58,032 bases of DNA from CAVQCT01 sp964520865 (lineage in GTDB: Bacteria; Zixibacteria; MSB-5A5; GN15; FEB-12): positions 1-58,032 of the forward strand of contig CAZFOY010000017.1 of the NCBI GenBank assembly GCA_964520865.1, given 5' to 3'. Position 1 is the stretch's first letter. Each line of letters begins with the position of its first letter. A program made the translations under genes and the position numbers. The notes under the pieces are model-generated. The model made no database searches. It saw nothing but the letters and a program-made list of their open reading frames with translations, and was not told the origin of the DNA. Of the stretch, positions 44,507 through 52,679 are shown in pieces.

Positions 44507-44821
44507 CTACTGCCCTTCATCCGGCTCGACACCTTTGATCAGTGCCTCAAGAGCCGCCAGATGGTCCTGAAATGCTTTTCGCCCGGTTTTCGTTATCGAG
44601 TAAGAGGTATTGGTCGTCTTTTCGATGAATCGCTTTTTGACCTTCACGTAGCCATACTGCTCAAGCGTGGAGATATTGCTGGAGAGGTTACCGTCGGTAA
44701 TGCCCAGAAGCTGCTTGAGCGCCTTGAAGTCGATGCTGTCATTGACCATCAGCGCCGCCATGATTCCGAGCCGGGTGCGGTTCTCGAAACATTTGTTTAT
44801 ATGATCGATAATCTGTTTCAT
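44507..44821 (-). CDS. Winged-helix transcriptional regulator (HTH_34/ArsR-like)
   Basis: 104 residues, all one winged-helix DNA-binding domain: NRTRLGIMAAL, IDFKALKQLLGITDGNLSSNISTLEQYGYV as the recognition helix, and YSITKTGRKAFQDHLAALEAL. It matches the small MarR/ArsR-like regulators that usually precede an ABC exporter. The start overlaps the stop of the membrane-protein gene (ATGA). A palindrome, CTTTGATTTTCAAAG, just downstream of the operon promoter is a likely autoregulatory operator. Confidence 0.85.
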   Translation of the reverse strand: MKQIIDHINKCFENRTRLGIMAALMVNDSIDFKALKQLLGITDGNLSSNISTLEQYGYVKVKKRFIEKTTNTSYSITKTGRKAFQDHLAALEALIKGVEPDEGQ

Positions 44822-45441
44822 CGTTCATACTTCAGAAACATGACTATTCCGTAGCCGGCAGTGATGAGGCCGAAACCTATTCCCCACAGGACCAATCCGC
44901 TCTCGACCCAGACGGCGGCGATCAATCCCAGCACAAGTTCGATAGTACCCAGTATTATCGTTTCCGAGAAACTGTATTTGCCGGCGTTAAGGAGTGCAAT
45001 GCCGAAAAATATCAGCATGGCCGGGCAAATCAGTTCGAACGCTCCCTGCTGTAAGAGAGCCAGAGCAAAGACTCCTCCCGCCACCAGCGGCAGGGCGAGG
45101 TGTATCGCGAACCGCCGCGATGCCATGTTCCACAGATCCTGGCGGAGCCCCCTGGCCCGTCGCCAGGTAAAGAAAAAGGCGGCCAACAACGCCGCGACGA
45201 GTGTCAGCAGGAATACGACTGTCACGGAGTAAGCCTGAGTCGATGACGCGCGAAGAAGGGCGAAAACGTTATCCCCGAGCCAGATAGTTCCGATAATTCG
45301 GTACACTTGCCAGACGGCGACAAAAGCGAGAATCCCGGCCGCAATGCCGGAAAGACCGGAAAGAGAAACGAAAGTCGTTGACCGTGTCATGATGGCACGG
45401 ATCTGCTCGATCTGTGCGGACGGGTGATCTGATTCGTGCAT
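44818..45441 (-). CDS. Six-helix membrane protein of an ABC/regulator operon
   Basis: 207 residues from the preferred ATG, which has GAGGGA five bases upstream; an in-frame GTG at 45453 lies within that ribosome-binding site and is rejected. There are about six hydrophobic helices and no soluble domain. Proteins like this often sit before an HTH_34 regulator and an ABC ATPase in FCB genomes. Their function is not known. The start of the next gene overlaps its stop. Confidence 0.75.
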   Translation of the reverse strand: MHESDHPSAQIEQIRAIMTRSTTFVSLSGLSGIAAGILAFVAVWQVYRIIGTIWLGDNVFALLRASSTQAYSVTVVFLLTLVAALLAAFFFTWRRARGLRQDLWNMASRRFAIHLALPLVAGGVFALALLQQGAFELICPAMLIFFGIALLNAGKYSFSETIILGTIELVLGLIAAVWVESGLVLWGIGFGLITAGYGIVMFLKYER

Positions 45442-45462
45442 AATTTCCCTCACACCAAAGCA

Positions 45463-45507
45463 CTTTGATTTTCAAAGCAAATAATACTTTTTCAACGGTT
45501 CTGTCAA
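45463..45507 (-). promoter_or_regulatory. Operon promoter and palindromic operator
   Basis: On the minus strand a perfect TTGACA (45507-45502) lies 15 bases before TATTAT (45486-45481). The palindrome CTTTGATTTTCAAAG (45463-45477; 6-bp arms, 3-bp centre) lies at about the transcription start. It is well placed for repression by the winged-helix regulator encoded in the operon. Confidence 0.5.
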
Positions 45508-46124
45508 TATGCGGTTTCAATTCTTTTCTCCCTCTTCTCAATTTCGTTTGCCGCGACCCCTCTATCCGCCTAACAAACATAGACTTGCCAGGATTCGTAG
45601 CAGGGAGATATCGGCGACCTCCACCTTCATCACAACAACAATCGGGATTTTGTAGCAACTTAGATGCTATGAACCGTTTCTCTCCAGAAGGCATCTAAGC
45701 AGTTCCCTGACACCCGGCTCGTTTGCGGAATTGGCCACGATAACATACGCCCGGTCGATTTCCCTGATTATGTACGCCCAGGTGTAAGTGACACGAGAAT
45801 TTTCCCGTTGTTGCAATCAATTTGCGATCGTCTTTGGTGAGAGCTGCAATCGAAGACTGCGCGCTCCTCAATCACGCAGTTAACGAGACTAAATTTGTCT
45901 CTTGCATCGCACTCGGAAAATTCCACGATATGGTGAACCGGAGCTGTACACACTGTGTTACAATTCATTATAGTGAATTGGTAACTCTCTTTTCGAACGC
46001 CAATATAACGTATGCCCCGCAACACCGGGTAACTGTCGCTCACCTTTGTGAATTCCGGCAACGACTTGATTTGACATGACAGTCTCCTGCGCGCACGGGC
46101 TGAAGCGGTCCAGAGGTCAGTTGA
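45508..46124. other. Long region with possible decayed minus-strand gene
   Basis: No intact gene is convincing. On the minus strand, a frame from about 46080 to 45770 (SLPEFTKVSDSYPVLRGIRY ... EFSECDARDKF) and another, shifted frame ending at 45667 (TYTWAYIIREIDRAYVIVAN ... ELLRCLLERNGS) each look protein-like. They overlap near 45800, as if one gene of about 140 codons had been frameshifted. A GGAGA-led ATG near 46077 opens a third frame of 39 codons. Decay, a sequencing error or chance are all possible. Confidence 0.25.
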
Positions 46125-47057
46125 GTGCATGGTAGTTCAGTAATAAGTGGCGACTCACCGCAAGCAGCGGCAGTACTCCACGTCTTCATTATAGTGCTCG
46201 CCATCGCCGCAGTGATCTTCCTTATTGTGGCCGGCGTGGTGATCACTAATATCATCAGATTCCGGAGCAGTAAACGACCCAACGAGCCGCACCAGAATTT
46301 CGGCAATCCCAAACTTGAGATTATCTGGACCGTGGTACCCGCCCTGTTGCTGACCGTTGTCTTCATTGTCACGGTCAAAGCAATGCACACTATCCAGCCT
46401 CCGCCGAGCAACCATGCACCGGACTTGATCGTGACCGCCAATCAATGGTGGTGGAAAGCGCAGTATCCCGGGACCGGTGTGGTCGTTGCCGATGAAATCC
46501 ACATGCCGGTCAACGAACCCTGGCTGATCCGAGTGCTATCGTCCGACGTCGTCCATGACTTCTGGGTGCCGAATCTCGGTCCGAAAGTCGATGCCGTCCC
46601 GAATCATCCCAACTACCTGTGGCTCAAACCGACCGATACCGGTCATTTTGGTGGAATGTGTGCCGAGTATTGCGGCGCCGAACATGCCTGGATGAGGTTC
46701 ACGGTGGTGGTCCAGCCAAAGACCGACTACGAACTATGGCTCCAACAGCAGGAGCGCGATGCCGCTCCGCCGACTAATCCTGCCGCCGTGGAGGGCGAGC
46801 GGCTCTTCATGAGCAAGACCTGCCGCAATTGCCATGCCATCAGGGGAACGTTGGCGAACGGGGACGTTGCCCCGGATCTCACGCATCTTGCCAGCCGAAA
46901 AATAATTGCGGGCGGTGTGCTCAGTACATCGCCGGAGGACCTGATCAGATTTGTCGGTGACCCGCAGTCGGTCAAACCGGGCTGCAATATGCCCGACCTC
47001 GGCTTGAGTCCGGATGAAGTGAAACACGTGGTTGCCTACCTGGAGAGTTTGAAGTGA
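46125..47057 (+). CDS. ctaC: Cytochrome c oxidase subunit II with fused cytochrome c (caa3 type)
   Basis: 310 residues. Two N-terminal membrane helices (about 15-42, 63-85) are followed by the CuA cupredoxin domain with CAEYCGAEHAWM (ligands Cys, Cys, His and Met), then a C-terminal cytochrome c domain with heme motif CRNCH and a later Met ligand (NMPDLGL). The fused heme domain defines a caa3 oxidase, which can take electrons without a soluble cytochrome c. The start is GTG with AGAGG upstream; no ATG fits. It opens the respiratory operon, and its stop overlaps the subunit I start. Confidence 0.95.
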   Translation: MHGSSVISGDSPQAAAVLHVFIIVLAIAAVIFLIVAGVVITNIIRFRSSKRPNEPHQNFGNPKLEIIWTVVPALLLTVVFIVTVKAMHTIQPPPSNHAPDLIVTANQWWWKAQYPGTGVVVADEIHMPVNEPWLIRVLSSDVVHDFWVPNLGPKVDAVPNHPNYLWLKPTDTGHFGGMCAEYCGAEHAWMRFTVVVQPKTDYELWLQQQERDAAPPTNPAAVEGERLFMSKTCRNCHAIRGTLANGDVAPDLTHLASRKIIAGGVLSTSPEDLIRFVGDPQSVKPGCNMPDLGLSPDEVKHVVAYLESLK

Positions 47058-48733
47058 CCGATCAAGAGACTACGCCCGAAGCTCCGTCGACACTCGGTGA
47101 TATCAAAGAATATCGTGGCTTATTGAGCTGGGTCATGTCGGTCGATCACAAACAGATCGGCTTGATGTATATCGGGACCTCTCTCCTGTTCTTTATCCTG
47201 GCGGTAAGCATGGCCATTGTCATGCGGACCCAACTTATCGTACCGAACAACCATCTGGTCGATCCGCGCACCTACAACCAGCTTTTCACGATGCACGGCA
47301 CAACCATGATTTTCTTCTTTGCCATGCCGATCCTGATTGGTTTCAGCACCTACTTCATCCCGCTGATGATCGGCGCCCGCGACATGATCTTTCCGCGTCT
47401 GAACGCGATGAGTTACTGGCTGTTCGTTCTCGGCGGGTTGCTGGTATATTTCAGCTTTCTCGCGGGAGGCGCGCCGGCGGCTGGCTGGTTTGCCTATGCC
47501 CCGCTGACGGAAAAGAACTTCTCGCTGTCGCCCGGCCAGAGTTACTGGGCGCTCGGCCTGCTCGTCTCCGGCATCGGCACGGTTGCCGCCGGACTGAATC
47601 TTATCGTGACTATTGCCAAACTTCGCGCCCCCGGCGTGACCATGCGACGGCTGCCACTGTTTGTCTGGATGGTACTGGTCAACGCCATACTCATGATTCT
47701 CGCCATTCCCGCCCTCAATACGGCGCTGGTGATGCTGCTTGCTGACCGTCTGCTCAATGCCGTTTTCTTCCAGCCCGGAGCAGGTGGCAGTGCCCTTCTC
47801 TGGCAGCAGTACTTCTGGATATTCGGACATCCCGAAGTCTATATCCTCGTCCTGCCGGCGTTCGGCATTATCTCCGAGGTCATTCCGGTTTTCTCGCGAA
47901 AACCAATCTATGGCTACGGCTTCATGGCCGCTTCGACAGTCGCTATCGGATTTCTGAGTTTCGGTGTATGGATCCATCACATGTTCGCCGCCGGGTTAGG
48001 CCATTGGGTCTACTACATCTTTGCCGCCGGCAGCATGCTCATTGCCATTCCGACGGGGATCAAGATTTTCAATTGGATCGCCACCATGTGGGGAGGCTCG
48101 ATTCGCTTCACGACATCGATGCTGTTCGCAACTGCGTTCATTATCGAGTTCACTATCGGCGGAATCAGCGGCGTTGTCTTCGCGGCGGTTCCGGTCGATT
48201 GGCAATTGACCGACAGCTATTTCGTGGTCGCCCACATTCACTACGTGCTTCTCGGCGGAACGGTATTCACCGTGTTTGCCGGGTTCTATTACTGGTATCC
48301 CAAGATGATCGGACGCATGCTCTCCGAGAGAATCGGCAAATGGCATTTCTGGCTGACGATTGTCGGATTCAACGGGACGTTCTTCGTCATGCACTACGCC
48401 GGCATCGCCGGTATGCCGCGCCGCGTGTACACCTATCCGGACATCGCCAATCTCGACTGGCCAAACTTCGTATCGTCCGCATTCTCGTATCTCCTGGCCG
48501 CATCCATCCTGCTGTTTATTTTCAACCTTATCTACAGCTACCGCCGAGGGAAACTTGCCGGAGACAACCCGTGGGAAGGATGGACTCTCGAGTGGGCTAC
48601 CAGTTCACCGCCGCCACCACACAATTTCGATACTTTGCCGGAAGTACGCAGCCGCCGCCCGCTCTGGGACGCGACTCATCCCGATAATCCGGACTGGAAG
48701 CAGGAAGAGCAGGAGACATCGCATGCTGAGTGA
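47054..48733 (+). CDS. ctaD: Cytochrome c oxidase subunit I
   Basis: 559 residues with twelve membrane helices. Heme and copper ligands are visible: low-spin heme His in TMHGTTMIF, CuB and cross-linked Tyr region in FGHPEVYILVLPAFG, HH in VWIHHMF, and the heme a/a3 pair in VVAHIHYVLLGG. The Glu in GHPEV and the Tyr place it in the A1-type (mitochondrial-like) heme-copper oxidases. It is the catalytic subunit that reduces oxygen and pumps protons. The start is GTG, overlapping the subunit II stop (GTGA). The stop overlaps the subunit III gene. Confidence 0.96.
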   Translation: MTDQETTPEAPSTLGDIKEYRGLLSWVMSVDHKQIGLMYIGTSLLFFILAVSMAIVMRTQLIVPNNHLVDPRTYNQLFTMHGTTMIFFFAMPILIGFSTYFIPLMIGARDMIFPRLNAMSYWLFVLGGLLVYFSFLAGGAPAAGWFAYAPLTEKNFSLSPGQSYWALGLLVSGIGTVAAGLNLIVTIAKLRAPGVTMRRLPLFVWMVLVNAILMILAIPALNTALVMLLADRLLNAVFFQPGAGGSALLWQQYFWIFGHPEVYILVLPAFGIISEVIPVFSRKPIYGYGFMAASTVAIGFLSFGVWIHHMFAAGLGHWVYYIFAAGSMLIAIPTGIKIFNWIATMWGGSIRFTTSMLFATAFIIEFTIGGISGVVFAAVPVDWQLTDSYFVVAHIHYVLLGGTVFTVFAGFYYWYPKMIGRMLSERIGKWHFWLTIVGFNGTFFVMHYAGIAGMPRRVYTYPDIANLDWPNFVSSAFSYLLAASILLFIFNLIYSYRRGKLAGDNPWEGWTLEWATSSPPPPHNFDTLPEVRSRRPLWDATHPDNPDWKQEEQETSHAE

Positions 48734-49280
48734 CAAGAACAGGATGGCAATGGGCGTCTTCATTTTGTCCGAATCGATCTTCTTCCTGCTCCTGATAATA
48801 GCGTACATTAACTTCCATATCGAGGGACAGAAGATCTCCACTGCTGCACGTTACCTCAATTTTCATAGTGCAATCATATTCTCGCTCTTTCTCTTTAGTA
48901 GCAGTTTCACTTTGTGGAGAGCCGAAGCCAATCTCAAGAATCATCGCCGATCACGCGTTCCCTTCTGGTTGGGTCTGACAATAGTGCTCGGCGCAGTTTT
49001 TCTCTTCGGTCAGGGGCGGGAGTACTACGACCTCATCCATCGGAACATGACCATCAGTCGCGATCTCTTCGGCACGACTTTCTTCACCCTGACGGGATTC
49101 CACGGCCTGCACGTTCTTATGGGCCTGCTTCTGCTGGTCATCATGCTCATTCTTGCGCTGTTTGGCCGTAAAGATGAACCGAGAGAGTCGGCCCTGGGAG
49201 CGATCGGCTATTATTGGCATTTTGTCGACGCTGTCTGGGTGGTCGTATTCAGCGTTGTATATTTATGGGCGTTCCTATGA
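48723..49280 (+). CDS. ctaE: Cytochrome c oxidase subunit III
   Basis: 185 residues with five membrane helices, the short form that lacks the first two helices of mitochondrial subunit III. Conserved features are LSESIFFLLLIIAYI near the start, TGFHGLHVLMG, and the C-terminal YYWHFVDAVWVVVFSVVYLW. The ATG overlaps the end of subunit I by 11 bases. A longer open frame upstream lies wholly inside subunit I and is not used. It stabilises the oxidase and its proton path. Confidence 0.93.
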   Translation: MLSDKNRMAMGVFILSESIFFLLLIIAYINFHIEGQKISTAARYLNFHSAIIFSLFLFSSSFTLWRAEANLKNHRRSRVPFWLGLTIVLGAVFLFGQGREYYDLIHRNMTISRDLFGTTFFTLTGFHGLHVLMGLLLLVIMLILALFGRKDEPRESALGAIGYYWHFVDAVWVVVFSVVYLWAFL

Positions 49281-50128
49281 CAACCATGGAGTTTCTCAAG
49301 ACGGCCTGGGAGTGGTATCCCTCGGTCGTCATCGGATGCATCCTGTTGATGGCAGCGTATATGTTTGCCACCGGCTTCGAACGGTCGCGCCGCACGCTGT
49401 ATTTCGCGCTCGGCAACCTTGCCTTGCTTCTGACCCTGTGCGGTCCGCTCGACGTACTCGGCGATGACTACCTCTTCAGCGCACATATGCTCGAACACCT
49501 CAGCCTCGAACTGATCGTGGCGCCTTTCCTGGTGCTCGGATTGTCCCGAATGTTCATTCGCAAGGTTCTTGCCGTGCGATGGGTGCGGAAGATCGAAGAG
49601 GTCCTTGGAACACCGTTGATTGCCTGGTGTCTGGGTATCGGCGTGCTATGGATCTGGCACCTTCCGGCGTTCTATAACGCGGCCTTGCAGAATGAGCGAC
49701 TGCATATTTTTCAGCACCTCACGTTTCTGGTCAGCGCTTCTGTGTTCTGGTGGCCGATCCTTGCCCCGCCCGGGTACCGCCGTCTGAACACCCTTCCGGC
49801 GATCTTTTACTTGTACTTCGGGGGGCTGGCTAACAGCATTCTCGGTGCCCTGCTTACTTTCGCACCCGTTGGCCTGTATCCTCTGTACATTCATCCTGAA
49901 AATGAATTCGGAGCTCTTAATCTCATCCGAAACGGCTGGGGGATTTCCGTCAAGGCGGATCAGCAACTCGGCGGACTCTTCATGTGGGTAATCGGCGGCG
50001 CCATCTTCCTCTGGGCAATTCTCATGGTCTACGCCCGATGGTATCGTGGAAATGAAGGTTGGTACCGTGCACCGGAATTGATTCGGGTAGGACAAACATA
50101 CAGCGAGCAAGGACATCAATTCATATGA
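49277..50128 (+). CDS. ctaG: Caa3-type oxidase assembly factor CtaG-like membrane protein
   Basis: 283 residues with about seven membrane helices, of the CtaG_caa3 family. Characteristic segments are SAHMLEHLSLELIVAPFLVLGL, with its metal-coordinating His residues, then IWHLPAFYNAALQNERLHIFQHLTFLVSASVFWWPI, and a DQQLGGLFMWVIGG-type segment near the C-terminus. It helps insert copper into the oxidase. The ATG at 49277 overlaps the subunit III stop (ATGA); upstream ATGs in the same frame lie inside subunit III. The stop overlaps the next gene. Confidence 0.88.
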   Translation: MTTMEFLKTAWEWYPSVVIGCILLMAAYMFATGFERSRRTLYFALGNLALLLTLCGPLDVLGDDYLFSAHMLEHLSLELIVAPFLVLGLSRMFIRKVLAVRWVRKIEEVLGTPLIAWCLGIGVLWIWHLPAFYNAALQNERLHIFQHLTFLVSASVFWWPILAPPGYRRLNTLPAIFYLYFGGLANSILGALLTFAPVGLYPLYIHPENEFGALNLIRNGWGISVKADQQLGGLFMWVIGGAIFLWAILMVYARWYRGNEGWYRAPELIRVGQTYSEQGHQFI

Positions 50129-50385
50129 ACGAAGACAATCCGCAACACCATTCGGCCGGTAGCTGCGAACAACACCCTGATCAGCGGCGTGGTCCACAGC
50201 CCGAGGTGCTGGCCGAACCGACCTACTGGCCGCTCGTACTTTCTGTCGGCATCACATTCCTTGCCTGGGGAGCGGTGACATCGTATCCTCTGTTAGTGCT
50301 GGGACTCGTAATGGTCGCGGTCGCCGTAATCAATTGGATTGGAGATATACGCCGTGCACAACGAGATGAAACCGAACGACAGTAA
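50125..50385 (+). CDS. Small membrane protein, oxidase subunit IV-like
   Basis: 86 residues: a polar, His-rich N-terminus (NPQHHSAGSCEQHPDQ) and two closely spaced membrane helices (about 33-48 and 53-71). The size and place in the operon match the small fourth subunit of bacterial aa3/caa3 oxidases, but the sequence itself is not diagnostic. The start overlaps the ctaG stop (ATGA), and the end overlaps the Rieske gene by 32 bases. Confidence 0.7.
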   Translation: MNEDNPQHHSAGSCEQHPDQRRGPQPEVLAEPTYWPLVLSVGITFLAWGAVTSYPLLVLGLVMVAVAVINWIGDIRRAQRDETERQ

Positions 50386-50869
50386 CGAAGAGCTCAAAGA
50401 ACGACGGAAGTTCCTCGCGTGGGTGGGTGGTTCTCTCAGCGCGCTGGCCGCCGCCCTGCTCGGTGTTCCGGTGGCAAGTTTTGTTCTTGGCCCGGTGTTT
50501 CACTCGACCAAAGAAGTGTGGCGCGTCGTGGGAGCGATCGACAAATTCAAGATCGGAACGACGGTCGCCGTGAACTTCAAGGTTGCCGAGTCGACGCCAT
50601 GGGCGGGGGACTTTGGCCGGACCGCTGCCTGGCTGCAGCGCAATGGCGAAAGGGAATTCATCGCTTTTTCGATCGATTGTACCCATCTCGGCTGCCCCGT
50701 CCGATGGGTCCCGGATTCTCAACTGTTTATGTGTCCGTGCCACGGTGGAGTCTACTACAAAGACGGCCAGGTGGCGGCCGGCCCGCCGCCACGCCCGCTG
50801 AGCCGGTATCCGGTACGTATCAGGGACGGACAAGTGGAAATCAAAACCTCACCATTGCCTATCACATGA
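50354..50869 (+). CDS. qcrA: Rieske [2Fe-2S] protein of a cytochrome bc complex
   Basis: 171 residues. A twin-arginine motif, ERRKFLAWVGG, and a membrane anchor are followed by the Rieske fold with cluster ligands CTHLGC and CPCHGG and the proline-rich loop GPPPRPLSRYPV. It takes one electron from quinol and passes it to the cytochrome c domain. The start is uncertain: GTG at 50354 has GGAG nine bases upstream and is preferred, while ATG at 50366 also fits. It overlaps the previous gene and is followed, 58 bases on, by the cytochrome b gene. Confidence 0.9.
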   Translation: MHNEMKPNDSNEELKERRKFLAWVGGSLSALAAALLGVPVASFVLGPVFHSTKEVWRVVGAIDKFKIGTTVAVNFKVAESTPWAGDFGRTAAWLQRNGEREFIAFSIDCTHLGCPVRWVPDSQLFMCPCHGGVYYKDGQVAAGPPPRPLSRYPVRIRDGQVEIKTSPLPIT

Positions 50870-50927
50870 TAACTCTATCCGGTAACACTGAAGGAGCACG
50901 ACTATACAAGCACGAGGTGGCGGAACG

Positions 50928-52370
50928 ATGAATGTTCTGAGGCAGCTCTGGCAGTGGTTTGACGATCGTACCGGATTGGTCGAAACGTTCGAGCCGCTCC
51001 TGTCACACCCGGTGCCGCCCCGCCTCGGCTGGTGGTATATCTTCGGCAGTGCTACACTGACCGCCTTCATCGTTCAGGTGATCACTGGAATTCTGCTGGC
51101 GTCGATGTATGTAGCGTCTCCCGATGGTGCCTACCTGAGCATAAAGTACATTACGCAAACTGCGCCGGTCGGCAACCTTCTTCGTGGTATCCACTATTTC
51201 GGCGCCTCGGCGATGATCATTTTCATCGGCATCCACATGACCCGGGTGTTCCTGATGGGTTCGTATAAATTCCCTCGCGAGATCAACTGGATCACTGGTG
51301 CATTGCTGTTGTTGCTCACGCTGGGTATGGGCTTCACCGGGCAGCTGCTTCGCTGGGACCAGAATGCGATCTGGTCAATGGTTGTCGCCGCTGAACAGGC
51401 CGGGCGGGTACCTTTTATAGGTCCGTGGCTCGGCAAGGCGATTCTTGGAGGAAGTACCCTGAGTAGCACTGCCTTAAGCCACATCTACGGAATCCACACT
51501 CTGATACTTCCGGGACTGATCATTGCAGTCGTAAGCTTCCATCTTTATCTTGTCGTTCGCAACGGAATATCCGAACGACCGCAGCCCGGAAATCCGGTCG
51601 ATCCGAAGACCTATCGCACCGGCTATCAGGCAATGCTGAGAGCCGAAGGAGAACCGTTCTTTCCGGTGACGGCATGGCGCGATGTAGCGATGGGAGTGGC
51701 CCTGATTTTGGGAGTCCTTATACTGGCCTATGCAGTCGGTCCGCCGGCCATTGGTACGCCTCCCGATCCGACGATCATTCAGGCCCAACCACGTCCGGAC
51801 TGGTATTTCCTCTGGTACTTCGCCATTCTTGCACTCCTGCCCAAAGCACTTGAGTCGTACGTGATGGTGCTTGCTCCCCTGTTGGCAGGTGTGATCTTGA
51901 TTTCTATTCCTCTCATTGCGAATAGAGGCGAGCGAAGCATCCGCAGACGACCGTGGGCCGCTATCATTGTCGTAGGTGTATTCGTAATTCTGGTTGCCCT
52001 GACCCAGGCGGGATACAAGGCGCCATGGTCACCTCGTTTCGATGCGAAGCCAATTCCCGAAAGTGTCGTTGGTGCCTCCAGTGGTCCGGTGTATGAAGGT
52101 GCCCAGGTATTTGACAAGAAGGGATGCCTCTATTGCCACCGCATCGCAGGGCACGGCGGCTTGCGGGGACCTGATCTGTCGACCGTGGCGAGTCGCCTCA
52201 CGCGACGACAGCTGATCATCAGGATAATGAACGGTGCCCACAACATGCCGGCCTTCGCCGGAATTCTGACCCCCACGGAGCTGAATAACCTTCTTGCTTT
52301 CCTGGCGACACGTACCGAGGCCGGGGCACCGCCTATCACTTATGAGGCAGACAGCAGCGATTCCGAGTGA
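50928..52370 (+). CDS. qcrB: Cytochrome b fused to a cytochrome c domain
   Basis: 480 residues. An N-terminal cytochrome b6-like part has heme ligands spaced H-X13-H (GIHYF...GIHMT) in helix B and H-X14-H (GIHTL...SFHLY) in helix D, the b6f-type spacing. No Cys occurs at the heme cn position. A subunit-IV-like part carries PDWY, a variant of the PEWY Qo-site motif. The C-terminal 110 residues, after further helices, form a cytochrome c domain with CLYCH and NMPAF. No separate cytochrome c1 gene exists in the operon, so this heme should be the electron exit. GAGGTGG precedes the ATG. Confidence 0.92.
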   Translation: MNVLRQLWQWFDDRTGLVETFEPLLSHPVPPRLGWWYIFGSATLTAFIVQVITGILLASMYVASPDGAYLSIKYITQTAPVGNLLRGIHYFGASAMIIFIGIHMTRVFLMGSYKFPREINWITGALLLLLTLGMGFTGQLLRWDQNAIWSMVVAAEQAGRVPFIGPWLGKAILGGSTLSSTALSHIYGIHTLILPGLIIAVVSFHLYLVVRNGISERPQPGNPVDPKTYRTGYQAMLRAEGEPFFPVTAWRDVAMGVALILGVLILAYAVGPPAIGTPPDPTIIQAQPRPDWYFLWYFAILALLPKALESYVMVLAPLLAGVILISIPLIANRGERSIRRRPWAAIIVVGVFVILVALTQAGYKAPWSPRFDAKPIPESVVGASSGPVYEGAQVFDKKGCLYCHRIAGHGGLRGPDLSTVASRLTRRQLIIRIMNGAHNMPAFAGILTPTELNNLLAFLATRTEAGAPPITYEADSSDSE

Positions 52371-52679
52371 CATCACTTGACTGAGTCTTTTGCCAACACG
52401 TAGCGCGGCCGACCTGTTACAGCGTCTCCATCGCCAGGTATCCGATACTCAACTATATTGTCGACACGTGGGGGCACGTCCCCCTGCCCACCTTGTAGTT
52501 CAAGGACTTATACGGCATTGCGGCAACAGTGTGATCGCTTCCTTCCTGCCGCCCATCCTCATCGCTGCCACCGGGTTACCACGAATGTCCCCGCGGAAGC
52601 TGCTTTTCTTCTGGCTCCGTGGACAAAATTAGTCTATATTATCGCAACACGCCATGTGAAAACCCGTAGTATTTGAAAA
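52371..52679 (+). promoter_or_regulatory. Upstream region of the sigma-54 activator gene with GGACNAAATTAGTC element
   Basis: No gene is seen in these 309 bases. GGACAAAATTAGTC (52621-52634) followed by TATATT (52635-52640) is nearly the same as the palindrome-plus-minus-10 upstream of the thioredoxin gene (29869-29889). No good -35 is present here, so this promoter may need an activator. Confidence 0.4.

Noticed and set aside
44264..44854. Open frame of 196 codons on the plus strand
   Set aside because: It is antisense to the winged-helix regulator and the ABC fragment; no ribosome-binding site or family resemblance.
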